This document shows, one piece after another, positions 46,537 to 55,509 of a stretch of DNA of 64,000 nt. The position numbers were made by a program, and so were the translations under genes. Under the pieces are notes generated by a model. It was given only the letters and a program-made list of their open reading frames with translations. It was not told where the DNA came from and made no database searches. Each line of letters starts with the position of its first letter. Within the stretch, counting starts at the first letter, position 1. Source of the DNA: an uncultured Bacteroidia bacterium (GTDB lineage: Bacteria; Bacteroidota; Bacteroidia; NS11-12g; UBA955); NCBI GenBank assembly GCA_938086785.1, contig CALKCM010000004.1, forward strand, positions 99,815 to 163,814. The letters run 5' to 3'.

Positions 46537-47680
46537 AAAAGGCTTGCATATTGTAGCATTTGATGTGCCTTTTCCCGCCAATTACGGGGGAGTTATCGAT
46601 ATTTTTTATAGGTTAAAAGCATTGGCTCATCAAGATGTAAAAATAGTTCTGCATTGCTTTATTTATGGAGGGAAAGAACCTCATCCAGAATTGGATAAGT
46701 ATTGTGAACAGGTTTATTACTACAAGCGTAGAAGATTCAAAAATCCATTTATTGGAGAGCTTCCATACATTGTGGCAACAAGAAATGATCCAGAGTTGCT
46801 TAAGAATTTAAGACAGAACGATTGGCCCATTTTCTTTGAAGGATTGCACAGCACTTATTTTTTGTTGCATCCAGATTTAGAAAAAAGACAAAAGCTGGTG
46901 CGCATGCACAATGTAGAGCATCTGTACTACAGAGGATTGGAACATGCCGAAACCTCCTTTTTCAAGAAGTACTTTTATGCAGTAGAAGCTGATCGCCTCG
47001 AAAAATACGAGAATGTTCTCCATGCCAGCGACGGTATTGCAACCATAAGTCCAAATGAAACCAACTATTTCAAAGACGATTTTAGAAATGTGTTTTACTT
47101 ACCTGCTTTTCATAGCAATGATCATGTAGTAAGTAAAGCAGGAAGAGGAGAGTATGTTTTATATCATGGCAACTTAGCGGTTGGAGAAAACAATAGAGCA
47201 GCCATTTATTTAGTAGAACATGTTTTTTCAAAATTGGAGATTCCCTGCATTGTTGCTGGAAATAATCCATCCGCAGCACTAAGAGTAGCTGCCAAGAAAT
47301 ATCCTAATGTAAAATTAGCATTTAACATTGCAGCTCAAGAAGTCCTTCGACTCATTGAACATGCCCACATAAACATATTATATACTTTCCAGAATACGGG
47401 CATTAAATTAAAGATGCTAAATGCCCTATACAGAGGAAGGTTTTGTGTAGTTAATGATTTGATGGTAGTAAACTCCGGTTTAGAAGAATATTGCCAAGTG
47501 GTTGATGCCAGAACGGTACAAGCCGAGATGAAGCGCTTGTGGAATCAAGAATTTAGCGAGGATGATGTAGTTCATCGTCAAAAACTCGATATCTCTGAAT
47601 TCAACAATACAGTAAATGCAAAGAAACTGATGGATAAGTTTGACCTAAGTACTGCCCAAATGATGCAAACAAAGGTGTAA
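46529..47680 (+). CDS. Glycosyltransferase (GT-B fold), partner of the previous gene
   Basis: This 383-residue protein starts LHIVAFDVPFPANYGGVIDIFYRLKAL, the acceptor loop of GT-B enzymes. VRMHNVEHLYYRGL is typical for a Bacteroidota group of GT4-like transferases. The C-terminal domain shows VLYHGNLAVGENN and FNIAAQEVLRLIEHAHINI, then NTGIKLKMLNALYRGR at the donor site. The start is GTG, overlapping the previous stop. The stop TAA overlaps the promoter box of the peroxiredoxin gene. Confidence 0.8.
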   Translation: MNKKGLHIVAFDVPFPANYGGVIDIFYRLKALAHQDVKIVLHCFIYGGKEPHPELDKYCEQVYYYKRRRFKNPFIGELPYIVATRNDPELLKNLRQNDWPIFFEGLHSTYFLLHPDLEKRQKLVRMHNVEHLYYRGLEHAETSFFKKYFYAVEADRLEKYENVLHASDGIATISPNETNYFKDDFRNVFYLPAFHSNDHVVSKAGRGEYVLYHGNLAVGENNRAAIYLVEHVFSKLEIPCIVAGNNPSAALRVAAKKYPNVKLAFNIAAQEVLRLIEHAHINILYTFQNTGIKLKMLNALYRGRFCVVNDLMVVNSGLEEYCQVVDARTVQAEMKRLWNQEFSEDDVVHRQKLDISEFNNTVNAKKLMDKFDLSTAQMMQTKV

Positions 47681-47685
47681 ATTTG
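47678..47685 (+). promoter_or_regulatory. TAnnTTTG -7 box for the peroxiredoxin gene
   Basis: TAAATTTG begins with the stop codon TAA of the preceding glycosyltransferase and ends 14 bases before the ATG at 47700. Confidence 0.55.
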
Positions 47686-47699
47686 TTGTTAATTAAGAT

Positions 47700-48152
47700 A
47701 TGACAAAACTTGCAATTGGAGACAAAGCACCAGCGATAGATGGTGTTTTAGAAAATGGGAATCCCGTTTCGCTTAATGATTTTAAAGGAAAGAAATTAGT
47801 CTTGTATTTCTACCCCAAAGACGATACCCCCGGATGCACGGCAGAAGCCTGTGATCTGAGAGACAACTATAAACGTTTTATAGATGAGGGATACGCCATT
47901 ATTGGAGTGAGTCCAGATTCTGAGAAGAAACACCTTAAATTTATTGAGAAGTATGATTTACCCTTTTCACTTATTGCAGATACAGAAAAGACCGTCTGCG
48001 AAAATTACGGCGTATGGGTAGAAAAAAGCATGTACGGCAGAAAATATATGGGAGTAGCTCGAAGCACTTTTATTATTGATGGAGAGGGTGTTATTGAAAC
48101 CATTATTGAGAAAGTAAAGACCAAAGAACACGCTGCTCAAATTTTAGATTAA
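47700..48152 (+). CDS. bcp: Thioredoxin-dependent thiol peroxidase (BCP-type peroxiredoxin)
   Basis: This 150-residue peroxiredoxin reduces hydroperoxides. The peroxidatic cysteine is C46 in PGCTAEAC and the resolving cysteine is C51, five residues on, the spacing that defines the BCP/PrxQ class. VLYFYPKDDTPGC and the C-terminal RSTFIIDGEG are conserved. It has its own promoter and a bidirectional terminator, so it is monocistronic. Confidence 0.96.
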   Translation: MTKLAIGDKAPAIDGVLENGNPVSLNDFKGKKLVLYFYPKDDTPGCTAEACDLRDNYKRFIDEGYAIIGVSPDSEKKHLKFIEKYDLPFSLIADTEKTVCENYGVWVEKSMYGRKYMGVARSTFIIDGEGVIETIIEKVKTKEHAAQILD

Positions 48153-48170
48153 AAAAAGTAGAACAAAATA

Positions 48171-48207
48171 AAAAAAGACCTGAGTAACAACTCAGGTCTT
48201 TTTTTTG
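48171..48207. terminator. Bidirectional rho-independent terminator
   Basis: A perfect 15-base stem AAAAAAGACCTGAGT with an AACA loop lies between the convergent peroxiredoxin and DUF3078 genes, with A and T runs on both sides. Confidence 0.88.
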
Positions 48208-48211
48208 CTTC

Positions 48212-49183
48212 TTAAAGTTTATACAAAAAGCCTACTCCTAAAATCCAGCTATTTTGCCATGCATTTTGTCCAGCCAGACTTAAATCCTTGTCAAAAACGG
48301 AAATTAAGGTGTAGTTGAGATTTACATATTTACCAATTTTTGCAGAAAATCCAAAATCAATTCGACTATCCAAAGGACTGTTTGATTTAGAAAATTTATA
48401 AGGTGAAAATCCAAGATAATTCATTTTTAAATTATAAATATCCTTGGGGCCAAAACTCCTATCTAGACCAAACTGTAGGTTGAAACCTAATTCGTTTCTG
48501 ATGATTTCTCCTTTCTTAACTCCGTAAAGAGTTTGATCGGTATTTTCATATTTGAGATTTGGATTGCCTTTAAAATAAAGATTCTGGTTTATAACCCAGG
48601 TTTGCTTAACGGCTCCTAAGCCTAAACGAATAAAGGCCCATTTTTTTGGTTTTGCTTCAAAACCTAAAGATGGCATCGTTGTTCCTTGACTCAAAAATGA
48701 GCTTGTTCTAATGGAAGAATCTCGACCAATTGAGCTTTTTAGATATGAGTTTCCTGCAAGTAATTGAGTTTGAATATTCAACGAAGCAAAGGCACTTAAC
48801 CAAGCTGGGTTTTTGAACTTGTAGCCAAACTTAGAGTCAAAAAAGAGATTGTCAATATTCTTTTTTGTACTCCTATACTTCCTTTCATTATTATCTTCGA
48901 GTAGCGTGCTTATTGCACCGATATTAATCTTTAAACTATTATCCCAATTTATTCTACCCCAATCTCCCTTAGCTAAAGCGTTAAAGAAAAAATTGCCACT
49001 TAAATTGTTGGCAACACCCCCGCTCCAATTGGGTGAGGTCCCTGATAAAGCTGCATTCAAGCCAAACTCAGAAGATTTAGTCCAAATGGCTGTTTCTTTC
49101 TTTGTAGAATCTGATTTAAGTGCATTTTGTGCTTGACTTGTACTAAGGAAGGTGAAAACCCCTGCCAGTAAAGTATATTTCAT
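48212..49183 (-). CDS. DUF3078 domain-containing outer-membrane beta-barrel protein
   Basis: This 323-residue protein has a signal peptide (KYTLLAGVFTFLSTSQA) and the DUF3078 pattern: WTKSSEFGLNAALSGTSPNWSGGVANNLSGN followed by alternating strands (INWDNSLKINIGAISTLL, LFFDSKFGYKF). It ends with an aromatic strand, WILGVGFLYKL, suited to barrel insertion by BamA. The family is widespread in Bacteroidota; a porin-like or structural function is assumed and is not proven. mscL lies 53 bases upstream on the same strand. Confidence 0.85.
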   Translation of the reverse strand: MKYTLLAGVFTFLSTSQAQNALKSDSTKKETAIWTKSSEFGLNAALSGTSPNWSGGVANNLSGNFFFNALAKGDWGRINWDNSLKINIGAISTLLEDNNERKYRSTKKNIDNLFFDSKFGYKFKNPAWLSAFASLNIQTQLLAGNSYLKSSIGRDSSIRTSSFLSQGTTMPSLGFEAKPKKWAFIRLGLGAVKQTWVINQNLYFKGNPNLKYENTDQTLYGVKKGEIIRNELGFNLQFGLDRSFGPKDIYNLKMNYLGFSPYKFSKSNSPLDSRIDFGFSAKIGKYVNLNYTLISVFDKDLSLAGQNAWQNSWILGVGFLYKL

Positions 49184-49236
49184 GTGGTATGTAGTTTAGC
49201 GTTTTGACTTTAACGATAATGCAAAACCCTTGCCAT

Positions 49237-49518
49237 TTACTTTTTTGATTTATTTGCAGATTTTACAATGATAAAAAGAATGAAGCCAACTAGAACAAAA
49301 TAAATGATTGCTGAAAGGAGATTCCCATAGGTGAATGGTCCTTGTTTCAAATCTTTCACATCATCTAAATTTGCAAATAAGGCGATTAAAGGCATAATAA
49401 TGTCATTTACCACACTATCAATAATCTTTTTAAATGCACCAGCAATGATAACAGCAACAGCAAGGTCCAGAACGTTTCCTTGGTTGATAAACTCTTTAAA
49501 TTCTTTTATTGTTCCCAT
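49237..49518 (-). CDS. mscL: Large-conductance mechanosensitive channel, short form
   Basis: This 93-residue protein matches MscL: IKEFKEFINQGNVLDLAVAVIIAGAFKKIIDSVVNDIIMPLI contains the N-terminal amphipathic helix and pore-lining TM1 with its small residues, and TYGNLLSAIIYFVLVGFILFIIV is TM2. The periplasmic loop is short and the protein stops ten residues after TM2, so the C-terminal cytoplasmic helix bundle of typical 120-150-residue MscL is missing. It opens under membrane tension to release solutes during osmotic down-shock. Confidence 0.92.
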   Translation of the reverse strand: MGTIKEFKEFINQGNVLDLAVAVIIAGAFKKIIDSVVNDIIMPLIALFANLDDVKDLKQGPFTYGNLLSAIIYFVLVGFILFIIVKSANKSKK

Positions 49519-49658
49519 ATTATATTATTTTTAAACAAAAAAACAATAAAATGAACAATTAATCAAATAAAACAATTTTTTTGAGGGCCACTTTGACTGT
49601 AAATAATAATATTTTTGTCTTTCTGCACTAAAAACGCGATTTTTGTGACTCATTTCAC

Positions 49659-50963
49659 ATGTCAAGTAAGTCAATTTTAATGCCCAAAATGGGTGAGAGT
49701 ATAGCTGAAGCCACCATTACTAAATGGTTAAAAAACGAAGGGGATAGAGTTGAAAAAGATGAACCTCTCGTAGAAATAGCAACAGATAAGGTAGATTCTG
49801 AAATCCCATCCTCGGAGGAAGGAATTTTAAGCAAGATTCTTTTTCAAGAAGGGGATGTTGTGCCCGTGGGGGAAGTAGTAGCCTATCTTGATGGAGAAGG
49901 TAATGCAGCCGAATCCAACATAAGTGCTACACCTGTAAAAGAAGCTATAGCAGTAACAGAAACTGCCAAAGTTGAAGCAATAATTAATTCAAAGCCAGAA
50001 GCCGTAACCAATAGTGGAGATCGATTCTACTCTCCCTTAGTGATGAATATTGCGCGCACCGAAGGCATCGGAATGGCCGAGCTGGAAACTGTTGCTGGAA
50101 CTGGAAAAGAAGGAAGAGTAACCAAAGGGGATATTTTAAAATACGTGGAAGGTAGAAGCGCAGCGGCTCCATCTGCAGAACCTGTAGTCTCTAAACCTAG
50201 CGAGCAAAAAACAGATGCACCAAAAATTCATAAACCAGCAATTCCATTGAATGCCGGCGATGAAGTGGTGGAGATGGGGAGAGTTCGTAAACTCATTGCA
50301 GACCATATGGTAATGAGTAAGACCGTTAGTCCACATGTGACCTCCTTTGTAGAAGCAGACGTAACAGAGTTGTTCCTGTGGAGAGAAAAGATAAAACATG
50401 ATTTTAAAGCCCGAGAAGGTCAAAATATCACATTCACTCCTATTTTTATAGAGGCGGTAACCAAAGCTATCAAAGATTTTCCAATGATTAACGTGAGTGT
50501 TGATGGTGATAAAATAATTAAGAGAAAAAATATTAATGTTGGAATGGCTGTTGCCCAAAGCAATGGTAACCTAATTGTTCCAGTAGTAAAAAATGCAGAC
50601 AATATGAACCTGATTGGACTTACGCGTACCGTAAATGATTTAGCAGTAAGAGCCCGAGATAACAAATTAAGCCCAGATGAAATTCAAGGAGGAACCTACA
50701 CATTAACCAATGTGGGTGGCTTTGGAAATGTTATGGGTACACCTGTAATAAATCAACCTCAAGTTGCTATTATGGCAGTGGGGGCCATTCGCAAGAAACC
50801 AGCTGTTCTAGAAACTAAGCATGGAGACGTAATAGCCATTAGATATATGATGTACTTGAGCCATAGTTATGACCATAGAGTTGTAGATGGTGCATTGGGA
50901 GGTATGTTTGTGAGGCGCGTTGCCGATTACTTAGAGCAATGGGATACTGAAAGAATACTGTAA
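49659..50963 (+). CDS. 2-oxo acid dehydrogenase E2, dihydrolipoamide acyltransferase
   Basis: This 434-residue core enzyme has a lipoyl domain at residues 4-78 with the lipoylated K44 in ATDKVDSE, a linker rich in Ala, Val, Glu and Thr, a peripheral-subunit-binding domain (FYSPLVMNIARTEGIGMAELE...GRVTKGDIL, about 123-166), and a C-terminal acyltransferase domain with the catalytic H406 and D410 in DHRVVDG. The lipoyl sequence MPKMGESIAEATITKWL is closest to branched-chain or general oxo-acid E2 proteins; pyruvate, oxoglutarate and branched-chain complexes cannot be separated. E1 and E3 genes are not nearby. Confidence 0.93.
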   Translation: MSSKSILMPKMGESIAEATITKWLKNEGDRVEKDEPLVEIATDKVDSEIPSSEEGILSKILFQEGDVVPVGEVVAYLDGEGNAAESNISATPVKEAIAVTETAKVEAIINSKPEAVTNSGDRFYSPLVMNIARTEGIGMAELETVAGTGKEGRVTKGDILKYVEGRSAAAPSAEPVVSKPSEQKTDAPKIHKPAIPLNAGDEVVEMGRVRKLIADHMVMSKTVSPHVTSFVEADVTELFLWREKIKHDFKAREGQNITFTPIFIEAVTKAIKDFPMINVSVDGDKIIKRKNINVGMAVAQSNGNLIVPVVKNADNMNLIGLTRTVNDLAVRARDNKLSPDEIQGGTYTLTNVGGFGNVMGTPVINQPQVAIMAVGAIRKKPAVLETKHGDVIAIRYMMYLSHSYDHRVVDGALGGMFVRRVADYLEQWDTERIL

Positions 50964-51031
50964 CCAATGTTCTTAAAATAAATTTCATTTTAATGCACAA
51001 CAAGCGCGTGTTAAAACTGTTTGTTCGTGTG

Positions 51032-51039
51032 TATATTTG
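51032..51039 (+). promoter_or_regulatory. TAnnTTTG -7 box for mutL, near-leaderless
   Basis: TATATTTG ends seven bases before GTG at 51047. It lies inside the frame that would be opened by an upstream ATG at 50993, so that longer form cannot be made from this promoter. Confidence 0.6.
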
Positions 51040-51046
51040 TTATCCC

Positions 51047-52876
51047 GTGATAGACGTCATAAAGCTCCTTCCTGATAATGTAGCCAATCAAATTGCAGCA
51101 GGCGAGGTGGTTCAAAGACCCGCGAGTGCTGTCAAGGAAATGCTCGAAAATTGCCTCGATGCAAAAGCTACTAAAATAAAGCTCTTTATTAAAAATGGGG
51201 GAAGCAGCCTCATAAAAATTCAAGACAATGGGATTGGAATGAGCGAAACAGATGCTCGAATGTGCTGGGAACGGCACGCAACAAGTAAAATCTCGAAGGC
51301 TCAGGACTTATATTCGCTCAACACCTATGGTTTTAGAGGCGAAGCCCTAGCAAGTATTGCTGCCGTTTCTATGGTTGAAATGGTTACGCGAAGAAAAGAA
51401 GATGATGCAGGAACCAAAATTAGTATTCACGGTTCCGAAATTAAGAATCAGGAATTTTGTGCAGCTCCGGTAGGCACTTCAATAACAGTAAAGAACTTAT
51501 TCTATAACATACCGGCGCGAAGAAACTTCTTGAAATCTATTGCTGTTGAAACAAAGCATATTATTGAAGAATTTCAGAGGCAAGCTATCGTTAACCCTAG
51601 TATTGAATATGAACTTTATAACAATGATAATGAAGTCCAAAAATTAAGAGCATCGGATACCGAAGGCCGTCTTAAAGATATTTTGATTGGGTTCAAAGAA
51701 GGGGATTTAATTCAGCTAGAGGAAAATACAGAAATCATTCAAATTGGTGGCTTGGTAGGAATTCCTAACAAAGCAAAAAGAACCCGGGGAAATCAATTTT
51801 TTTATGCAAACGGTCGTTATATCAAGAGTGCTTATTTTCATCATGCAGTTATGGCCGCTTTCGAGGGTCTTATCGATACGGGTTCGTTTCCAACCTATTG
51901 TATATTTTTAAATGTAGATCCTGCTAAAATTGATGTAAATATTCATCCAACTAAAACAGATGTAAAATTTGAGGATGAGAAGCATGTTTATACCATTCTT
52001 AAATCGGCAGTTCGAAAGGCAGTCGGGAGTTTTGTTGTTCAGCCAGATATGAGTTTAGGTGGCTTAGATGGTTTAGATGATTTACTGTCAAAACCCACCT
52101 ACAAAAACGAAATTCAACTAGACAAGTCAGCGGGTGTTCCTGCTCCAAATAAATCGTATAACCCCTTTGATTCAGGGTACGATTCATCCAAGCGGCACCA
52201 GGATTGGGCAAAAGTCTTAGGTCCGATCGATGTAAATTCCGGAAATGCTAAAATAGAATCTCCCTCGACCAAAGAAGAATTAGTCCCAAGGGAAGGCATT
52301 GAAGCACAGTTTTGCTTTCAACTCAAAAACGGATACCTAGTTGCTAGCATTAACGGCGAATTACATGTGGTAAATACCCACAGATCGCACAAAAGAATCC
52401 TTTTCGAGAAATACATGAAGTTTATTGAATTGGGTGATGGCCCCAGCCAAACCTTATTGTTTCCTAAAAGTGTAGAGTTAAATAAAGGCTTATTATCTGT
52501 TTTTGAAGATTCTAAGGAAATCTTAAAGAAAATAGGATTCGATTTAAGCCATTTTGGCGGAAATGCCATTTTGGTCAACGGTTTGCCTCCAGATATTAAG
52601 AACAATAGCGAACAAGAGGTGATTGAAAATATGTTAGATGATATTGCAAACGCTACAGGAAATATAGCGGAATCACACCACGAGTTTGTTGCCACTAGCT
52701 TGGCAAATAACGCTTCTGTAAATGCCAACGTGATCATGGAAAAAGAAGTGCAAGTGGCTTTTGTAAATGAATTGTTGAAATGTAAAAACCCTAATTTTTC
52801 ACCAGAAGGCCTACCTACAGTGGTTCGCATAAATGATGAAATGCTATTTGATATGTTTAGAAAGGGGAAAGTATAA
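51047..52876 (+). CDS. mutL: DNA mismatch repair protein MutL
   Basis: From GTG at 51047 the protein has 609 residues. The GHKL ATPase domain is complete: IKLLPDNVANQIAAGEVV, ENCLDAKATKI with the catalytic glutamate, DNGIGMS, and GFRGEALASI. The transducer domain has NIHPTKTDVKF. A polar linker (about 330-420) joins the C-terminal dimerisation domain, where the DQHA endonuclease motif reads NTHR and the CPHGRP-like motif reads SPEGLP, so nuclease activity is doubtful. The alternative ATG at 50993 adds 18 unconserved residues. The stop overlaps the rhomboid start, heading a four-gene operon. Confidence 0.95.
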   Translation: MIDVIKLLPDNVANQIAAGEVVQRPASAVKEMLENCLDAKATKIKLFIKNGGSSLIKIQDNGIGMSETDARMCWERHATSKISKAQDLYSLNTYGFRGEALASIAAVSMVEMVTRRKEDDAGTKISIHGSEIKNQEFCAAPVGTSITVKNLFYNIPARRNFLKSIAVETKHIIEEFQRQAIVNPSIEYELYNNDNEVQKLRASDTEGRLKDILIGFKEGDLIQLEENTEIIQIGGLVGIPNKAKRTRGNQFFYANGRYIKSAYFHHAVMAAFEGLIDTGSFPTYCIFLNVDPAKIDVNIHPTKTDVKFEDEKHVYTILKSAVRKAVGSFVVQPDMSLGGLDGLDDLLSKPTYKNEIQLDKSAGVPAPNKSYNPFDSGYDSSKRHQDWAKVLGPIDVNSGNAKIESPSTKEELVPREGIEAQFCFQLKNGYLVASINGELHVVNTHRSHKRILFEKYMKFIELGDGPSQTLLFPKSVELNKGLLSVFEDSKEILKKIGFDLSHFGGNAILVNGLPPDIKNNSEQEVIENMLDDIANATGNIAESHHEFVATSLANNASVNANVIMEKEVQVAFVNELLKCKNPNFSPEGLPTVVRINDEMLFDMFRKGKV

Positions 52877-53538
52877 TGCAATTTAAAATTCAACACGGAA
52901 CATTAAACCTTCTCATCCTATTTATTTTGGCTTACTTATTTCAAATGGTCAGTCCTAAAATGGATTTTGACTATCTAGCAAACATGTATGTCTTTTATCC
53001 AGATAGCACTTATTTTAAACCATGGCAACTCATTACTCATATTTTCTCACATGGCAATCACATGCATCTGCTTTTTAATGGACTGGGTGTTTTGATGTTT
53101 GGAAATGTAATCGAGCAAGAGTTAGGAACAAGGAAATTCTTACTCCTGTTTTTTTTAAGTGCCGCAGGAGCCTTGCTCATGCACTTTGCCACAGATGCCT
53201 ATCAATTGCAAAAAGCCTTTGGTTCATTTTCCCCCGTAAAAAGTGGTATAGTAACTGCTTTAAACTATAGCCCTATGTGTGGGGCAAGTGGAGCCCTATA
53301 TGGAATCATCGTCGCTTTTGGATACTATTTCCCAAATCAAAAAATGTACTTCATTCTTATTCCCTATCCCATCAAAGCAAAGTATGTAGTGCCCGGCATT
53401 ATTATTATTGATTTGTTTTTAGGTTTAGGTGGCTTCGAAGGAGACCCCATCGCCCATTTTGCTCACTTAGGAGGAGCAATTACAGGTTTTATTATTGTTA
53501 AATTCTGGTTTTCAAAGTATCTTAAAAGAGGTTGGTAA
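52876..53538 (+). CDS. Rhomboid family intramembrane serine protease
   Basis: This 220-residue protein has six membrane helices. The catalytic serine is S138 in GASGALYG and the histidine is H197 in FAHLGG, with HGNHMHLLFNGLG in helix 2 also matching. Rhomboids cut transmembrane substrates. It is coupled to mutL (TAATG) and to the next rhomboid-like gene (TAATG). The orientation and topology are those of bacterial GlpG-like enzymes without an extra cytosolic domain. Substrates are not known. Confidence 0.95.
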   Translation: MQFKIQHGTLNLLILFILAYLFQMVSPKMDFDYLANMYVFYPDSTYFKPWQLITHIFSHGNHMHLLFNGLGVLMFGNVIEQELGTRKFLLLFFLSAAGALLMHFATDAYQLQKAFGSFSPVKSGIVTALNYSPMCGASGALYGIIVAFGYYFPNQKMYFILIPYPIKAKYVVPGIIIIDLFLGLGGFEGDPIAHFAHLGGAITGFIIVKFWFSKYLKRGW

Positions 53539-54386
53539 TGGCTACAAAAGAAGATTTTATACCCTTTAAACCCCAACATACAGCAGTGAGAAACTTAATG
53601 CTTCTCATGGCATATGTATTTGTTTTTTCATGGATTATCGATCGAATTCTCCCAGGGTTTACCAGTCGGTTTTTAGCCTTACATAGCAACCCTAAAGATG
53701 TATTATTTACCCCATGGACCATGCTCACTGGATTTTTAGGAAGCAATGGAATTTTTGATTTAATTGGTCATTGCGTATGGTTATATTTCTTTGGAAGAAT
53801 TAGTGAGGACCTCCTTGGAAAGAAAAAGATGTATAACTTCTTTTTCGTGGCAGGTGCGATTGCATCCATATCTTATATTTTAATTGTAGGTGTGGCATTT
53901 GGAAAGTCTTATGCCATGTATACAGCAGCGCCAGCGGTAGCAGCCATTGTATATGGGACAGCTATTTTCAGACCATTCTACGAAGTATACCTCTTTGGTA
54001 CATTTAAAGTTCAGCTCAGATGGATTGCTGTATTTAAATTGTTTTTTGATGTCGTGATTGTGTTTAACCCGGTAACCTTTGGTTCCGGATTAGTTACCTT
54101 AATTGGCGGCTTGGTCGGTGTTATTGGAATGATGCATGCTATGGGTTCAATTAAAATTCCATTGCTAGATACGCTTTCTGGTATTCAACTAAAGAAAAAG
54201 GAAAAAATGCCCAAGAGGTCAGCATCAGTAAAAATTAATCCTAAAAAGTCAAAAGTCAAACAGACAAAAAAGGGTGATGTGCAGGCAGAGATAGATGCCA
54301 TTCTAGATAAAATTAATAAAGCGGGTTACAGCAGTCTTACAGATAAAGAAAAGAAAACCTTATTCAATAATAGCAAAGAAATTTAG
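53538..54386 (+). CDS. Rhomboid-like pseudoprotease with DUF6576 tail
   Basis: This 282-residue protein has the rhomboid helix pattern (MLTGFLGSNGIFDLIGHCVWLYFFG resembles helix 2) but not the active site. The GASGALYG position reads AVAAIVYG, so the serine is A135, and the AHLGG position reads TLIGG, so the histidine is L188. After about residue 215 there is a basic linker and a final helical segment, EIDAILDKINKAGYSSLTDKEK, that I recognise as DUF6576 from Bacteroidota rhomboids. It probably binds membrane proteins without cutting, like iRhoms. The ATG at 53538 overlaps the previous stop. Confidence 0.85.
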   Translation: MATKEDFIPFKPQHTAVRNLMLLMAYVFVFSWIIDRILPGFTSRFLALHSNPKDVLFTPWTMLTGFLGSNGIFDLIGHCVWLYFFGRISEDLLGKKKMYNFFFVAGAIASISYILIVGVAFGKSYAMYTAAPAVAAIVYGTAIFRPFYEVYLFGTFKVQLRWIAVFKLFFDVVIVFNPVTFGSGLVTLIGGLVGVIGMMHAMGSIKIPLLDTLSGIQLKKKEKMPKRSASVKINPKKSKVKQTKKGDVQAEIDAILDKINKAGYSSLTDKEKKTLFNNSKEI

Positions 54387-55459
54387 TGGAAATAGGAAAA
54401 AACACAATACGAAGGTTAGTTTGGATAGGTACCATAGTGAACAGTGTTCTGCTTGGTGTCTCAAACTTGTGTTTAGTGGTCGACCCTGAGTTATGGAGTT
54501 TCCCTCAATTCTTGGGCTTGGGTTTCCCATTCCTCTTATCCTTAAATATTATTTTCATAATCATCTGGTTGTCCGTGTTAAATATGAGGTTTCTCCTGCC
54601 TTTATTACTCACTATTTTCAGCTTATTTCATGCCAGTAAATATTTGCAATTCACAGTAGAACGAGTTTCAAATTCAGATAAAAAACAGCTCAAAATAGGA
54701 TCTTTAAATACGAAGTTGTTTGGTCATTGGGAGGGAAGAGAGTTTATCGATACAGCTTTATTCACTATCCGTGAGAAAGATCTCGATATTATTTGCATGC
54801 AAGAAGCCTATATTTTAGGAAGCAACAAGGATTCAATCCTAAGCAATGTTTTAATAAATACCCAGTTCAATGATTTTAACTACCATCGGCTTAATCAGGA
54901 TAAACCATTCGGATTAATTCTTTTTACGAAGCATACTATTCTTAAGGCCACCCCTATAGATCTGCCCAATACAAAGGCAAACATGGCTATGGCCTATGAC
55001 CTACTCATTCATCAAGACACAGTACGTGTATATAACGTGCACTTGCAATCCATTCGATTTACTCCCGAAGACTATGACTTTTTAGAAGGAGGAAATAGTC
55101 ATTCTAAAATTAAGAAGTCATCAAATATTTATAATCAAATGTCCTTGGCCTACGGGAATAGGGTAAAACAGGCACGCATTGTTAAAAGTCACATGAACAA
55201 GAGCCCCTATCCCAATATACTCGTGGGCGATTTAAACGATGTTCCCATGAGTTATACCTATCAATTGTTACTAGGAGAGAATAGGAGAGACGCCTATAGG
55301 GAAGCAGGAAAAGGCATGGAATCTACCTATATTGGCTTGATTCCCAGTTTAAGAATTGATTACATTATTCATGATAAGTCTTTTTATACATTGAACTACA
55401 GCAGTTCCAGTGAGATTCCATCTGACCATAAATTGGTTTCAGCAGAACTAGAGTATTAG
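54386..55459 (+). CDS. Membrane-anchored endonuclease/exonuclease/phosphatase family protein
   Basis: This 357-residue protein has three N-terminal membrane helices (about 9-30, 38-60 and 65-85) and then an EEP domain on the far side. KIGSLNTKLFG, CMQEAY, LVGDLNDVP and a terminal SDHKLVSAEL are the metal and catalytic motifs, so activity is expected. The gene is the last of mutL-rhomboid-rhomboid-EEP; its GTG overlaps the preceding TAG. Many Bacteroidota keep this order. The substrate is unknown (phospholipid or nucleic acid). Confidence 0.88.
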   Translation: MEIGKNTIRRLVWIGTIVNSVLLGVSNLCLVVDPELWSFPQFLGLGFPFLLSLNIIFIIIWLSVLNMRFLLPLLLTIFSLFHASKYLQFTVERVSNSDKKQLKIGSLNTKLFGHWEGREFIDTALFTIREKDLDIICMQEAYILGSNKDSILSNVLINTQFNDFNYHRLNQDKPFGLILFTKHTILKATPIDLPNTKANMAMAYDLLIHQDTVRVYNVHLQSIRFTPEDYDFLEGGNSHSKIKKSSNIYNQMSLAYGNRVKQARIVKSHMNKSPYPNILVGDLNDVPMSYTYQLLLGENRRDAYREAGKGMESTYIGLIPSLRIDYIIHDKSFYTLNYSSSSEIPSDHKLVSAELEY

Positions 55460-55509
55460 TGATTTATTAAAATGGAATGCAAGTTCCATGTATTATGGCT
55501 TCTAAATAG

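Noticed and set aside
50993..51046. Upstream ATG of mutL as the true start
   Set aside because: The added 18 residues are unlike the MutL family, and the TATATTTG box inside this stretch predicts transcription beginning at about the GTG at 51047.
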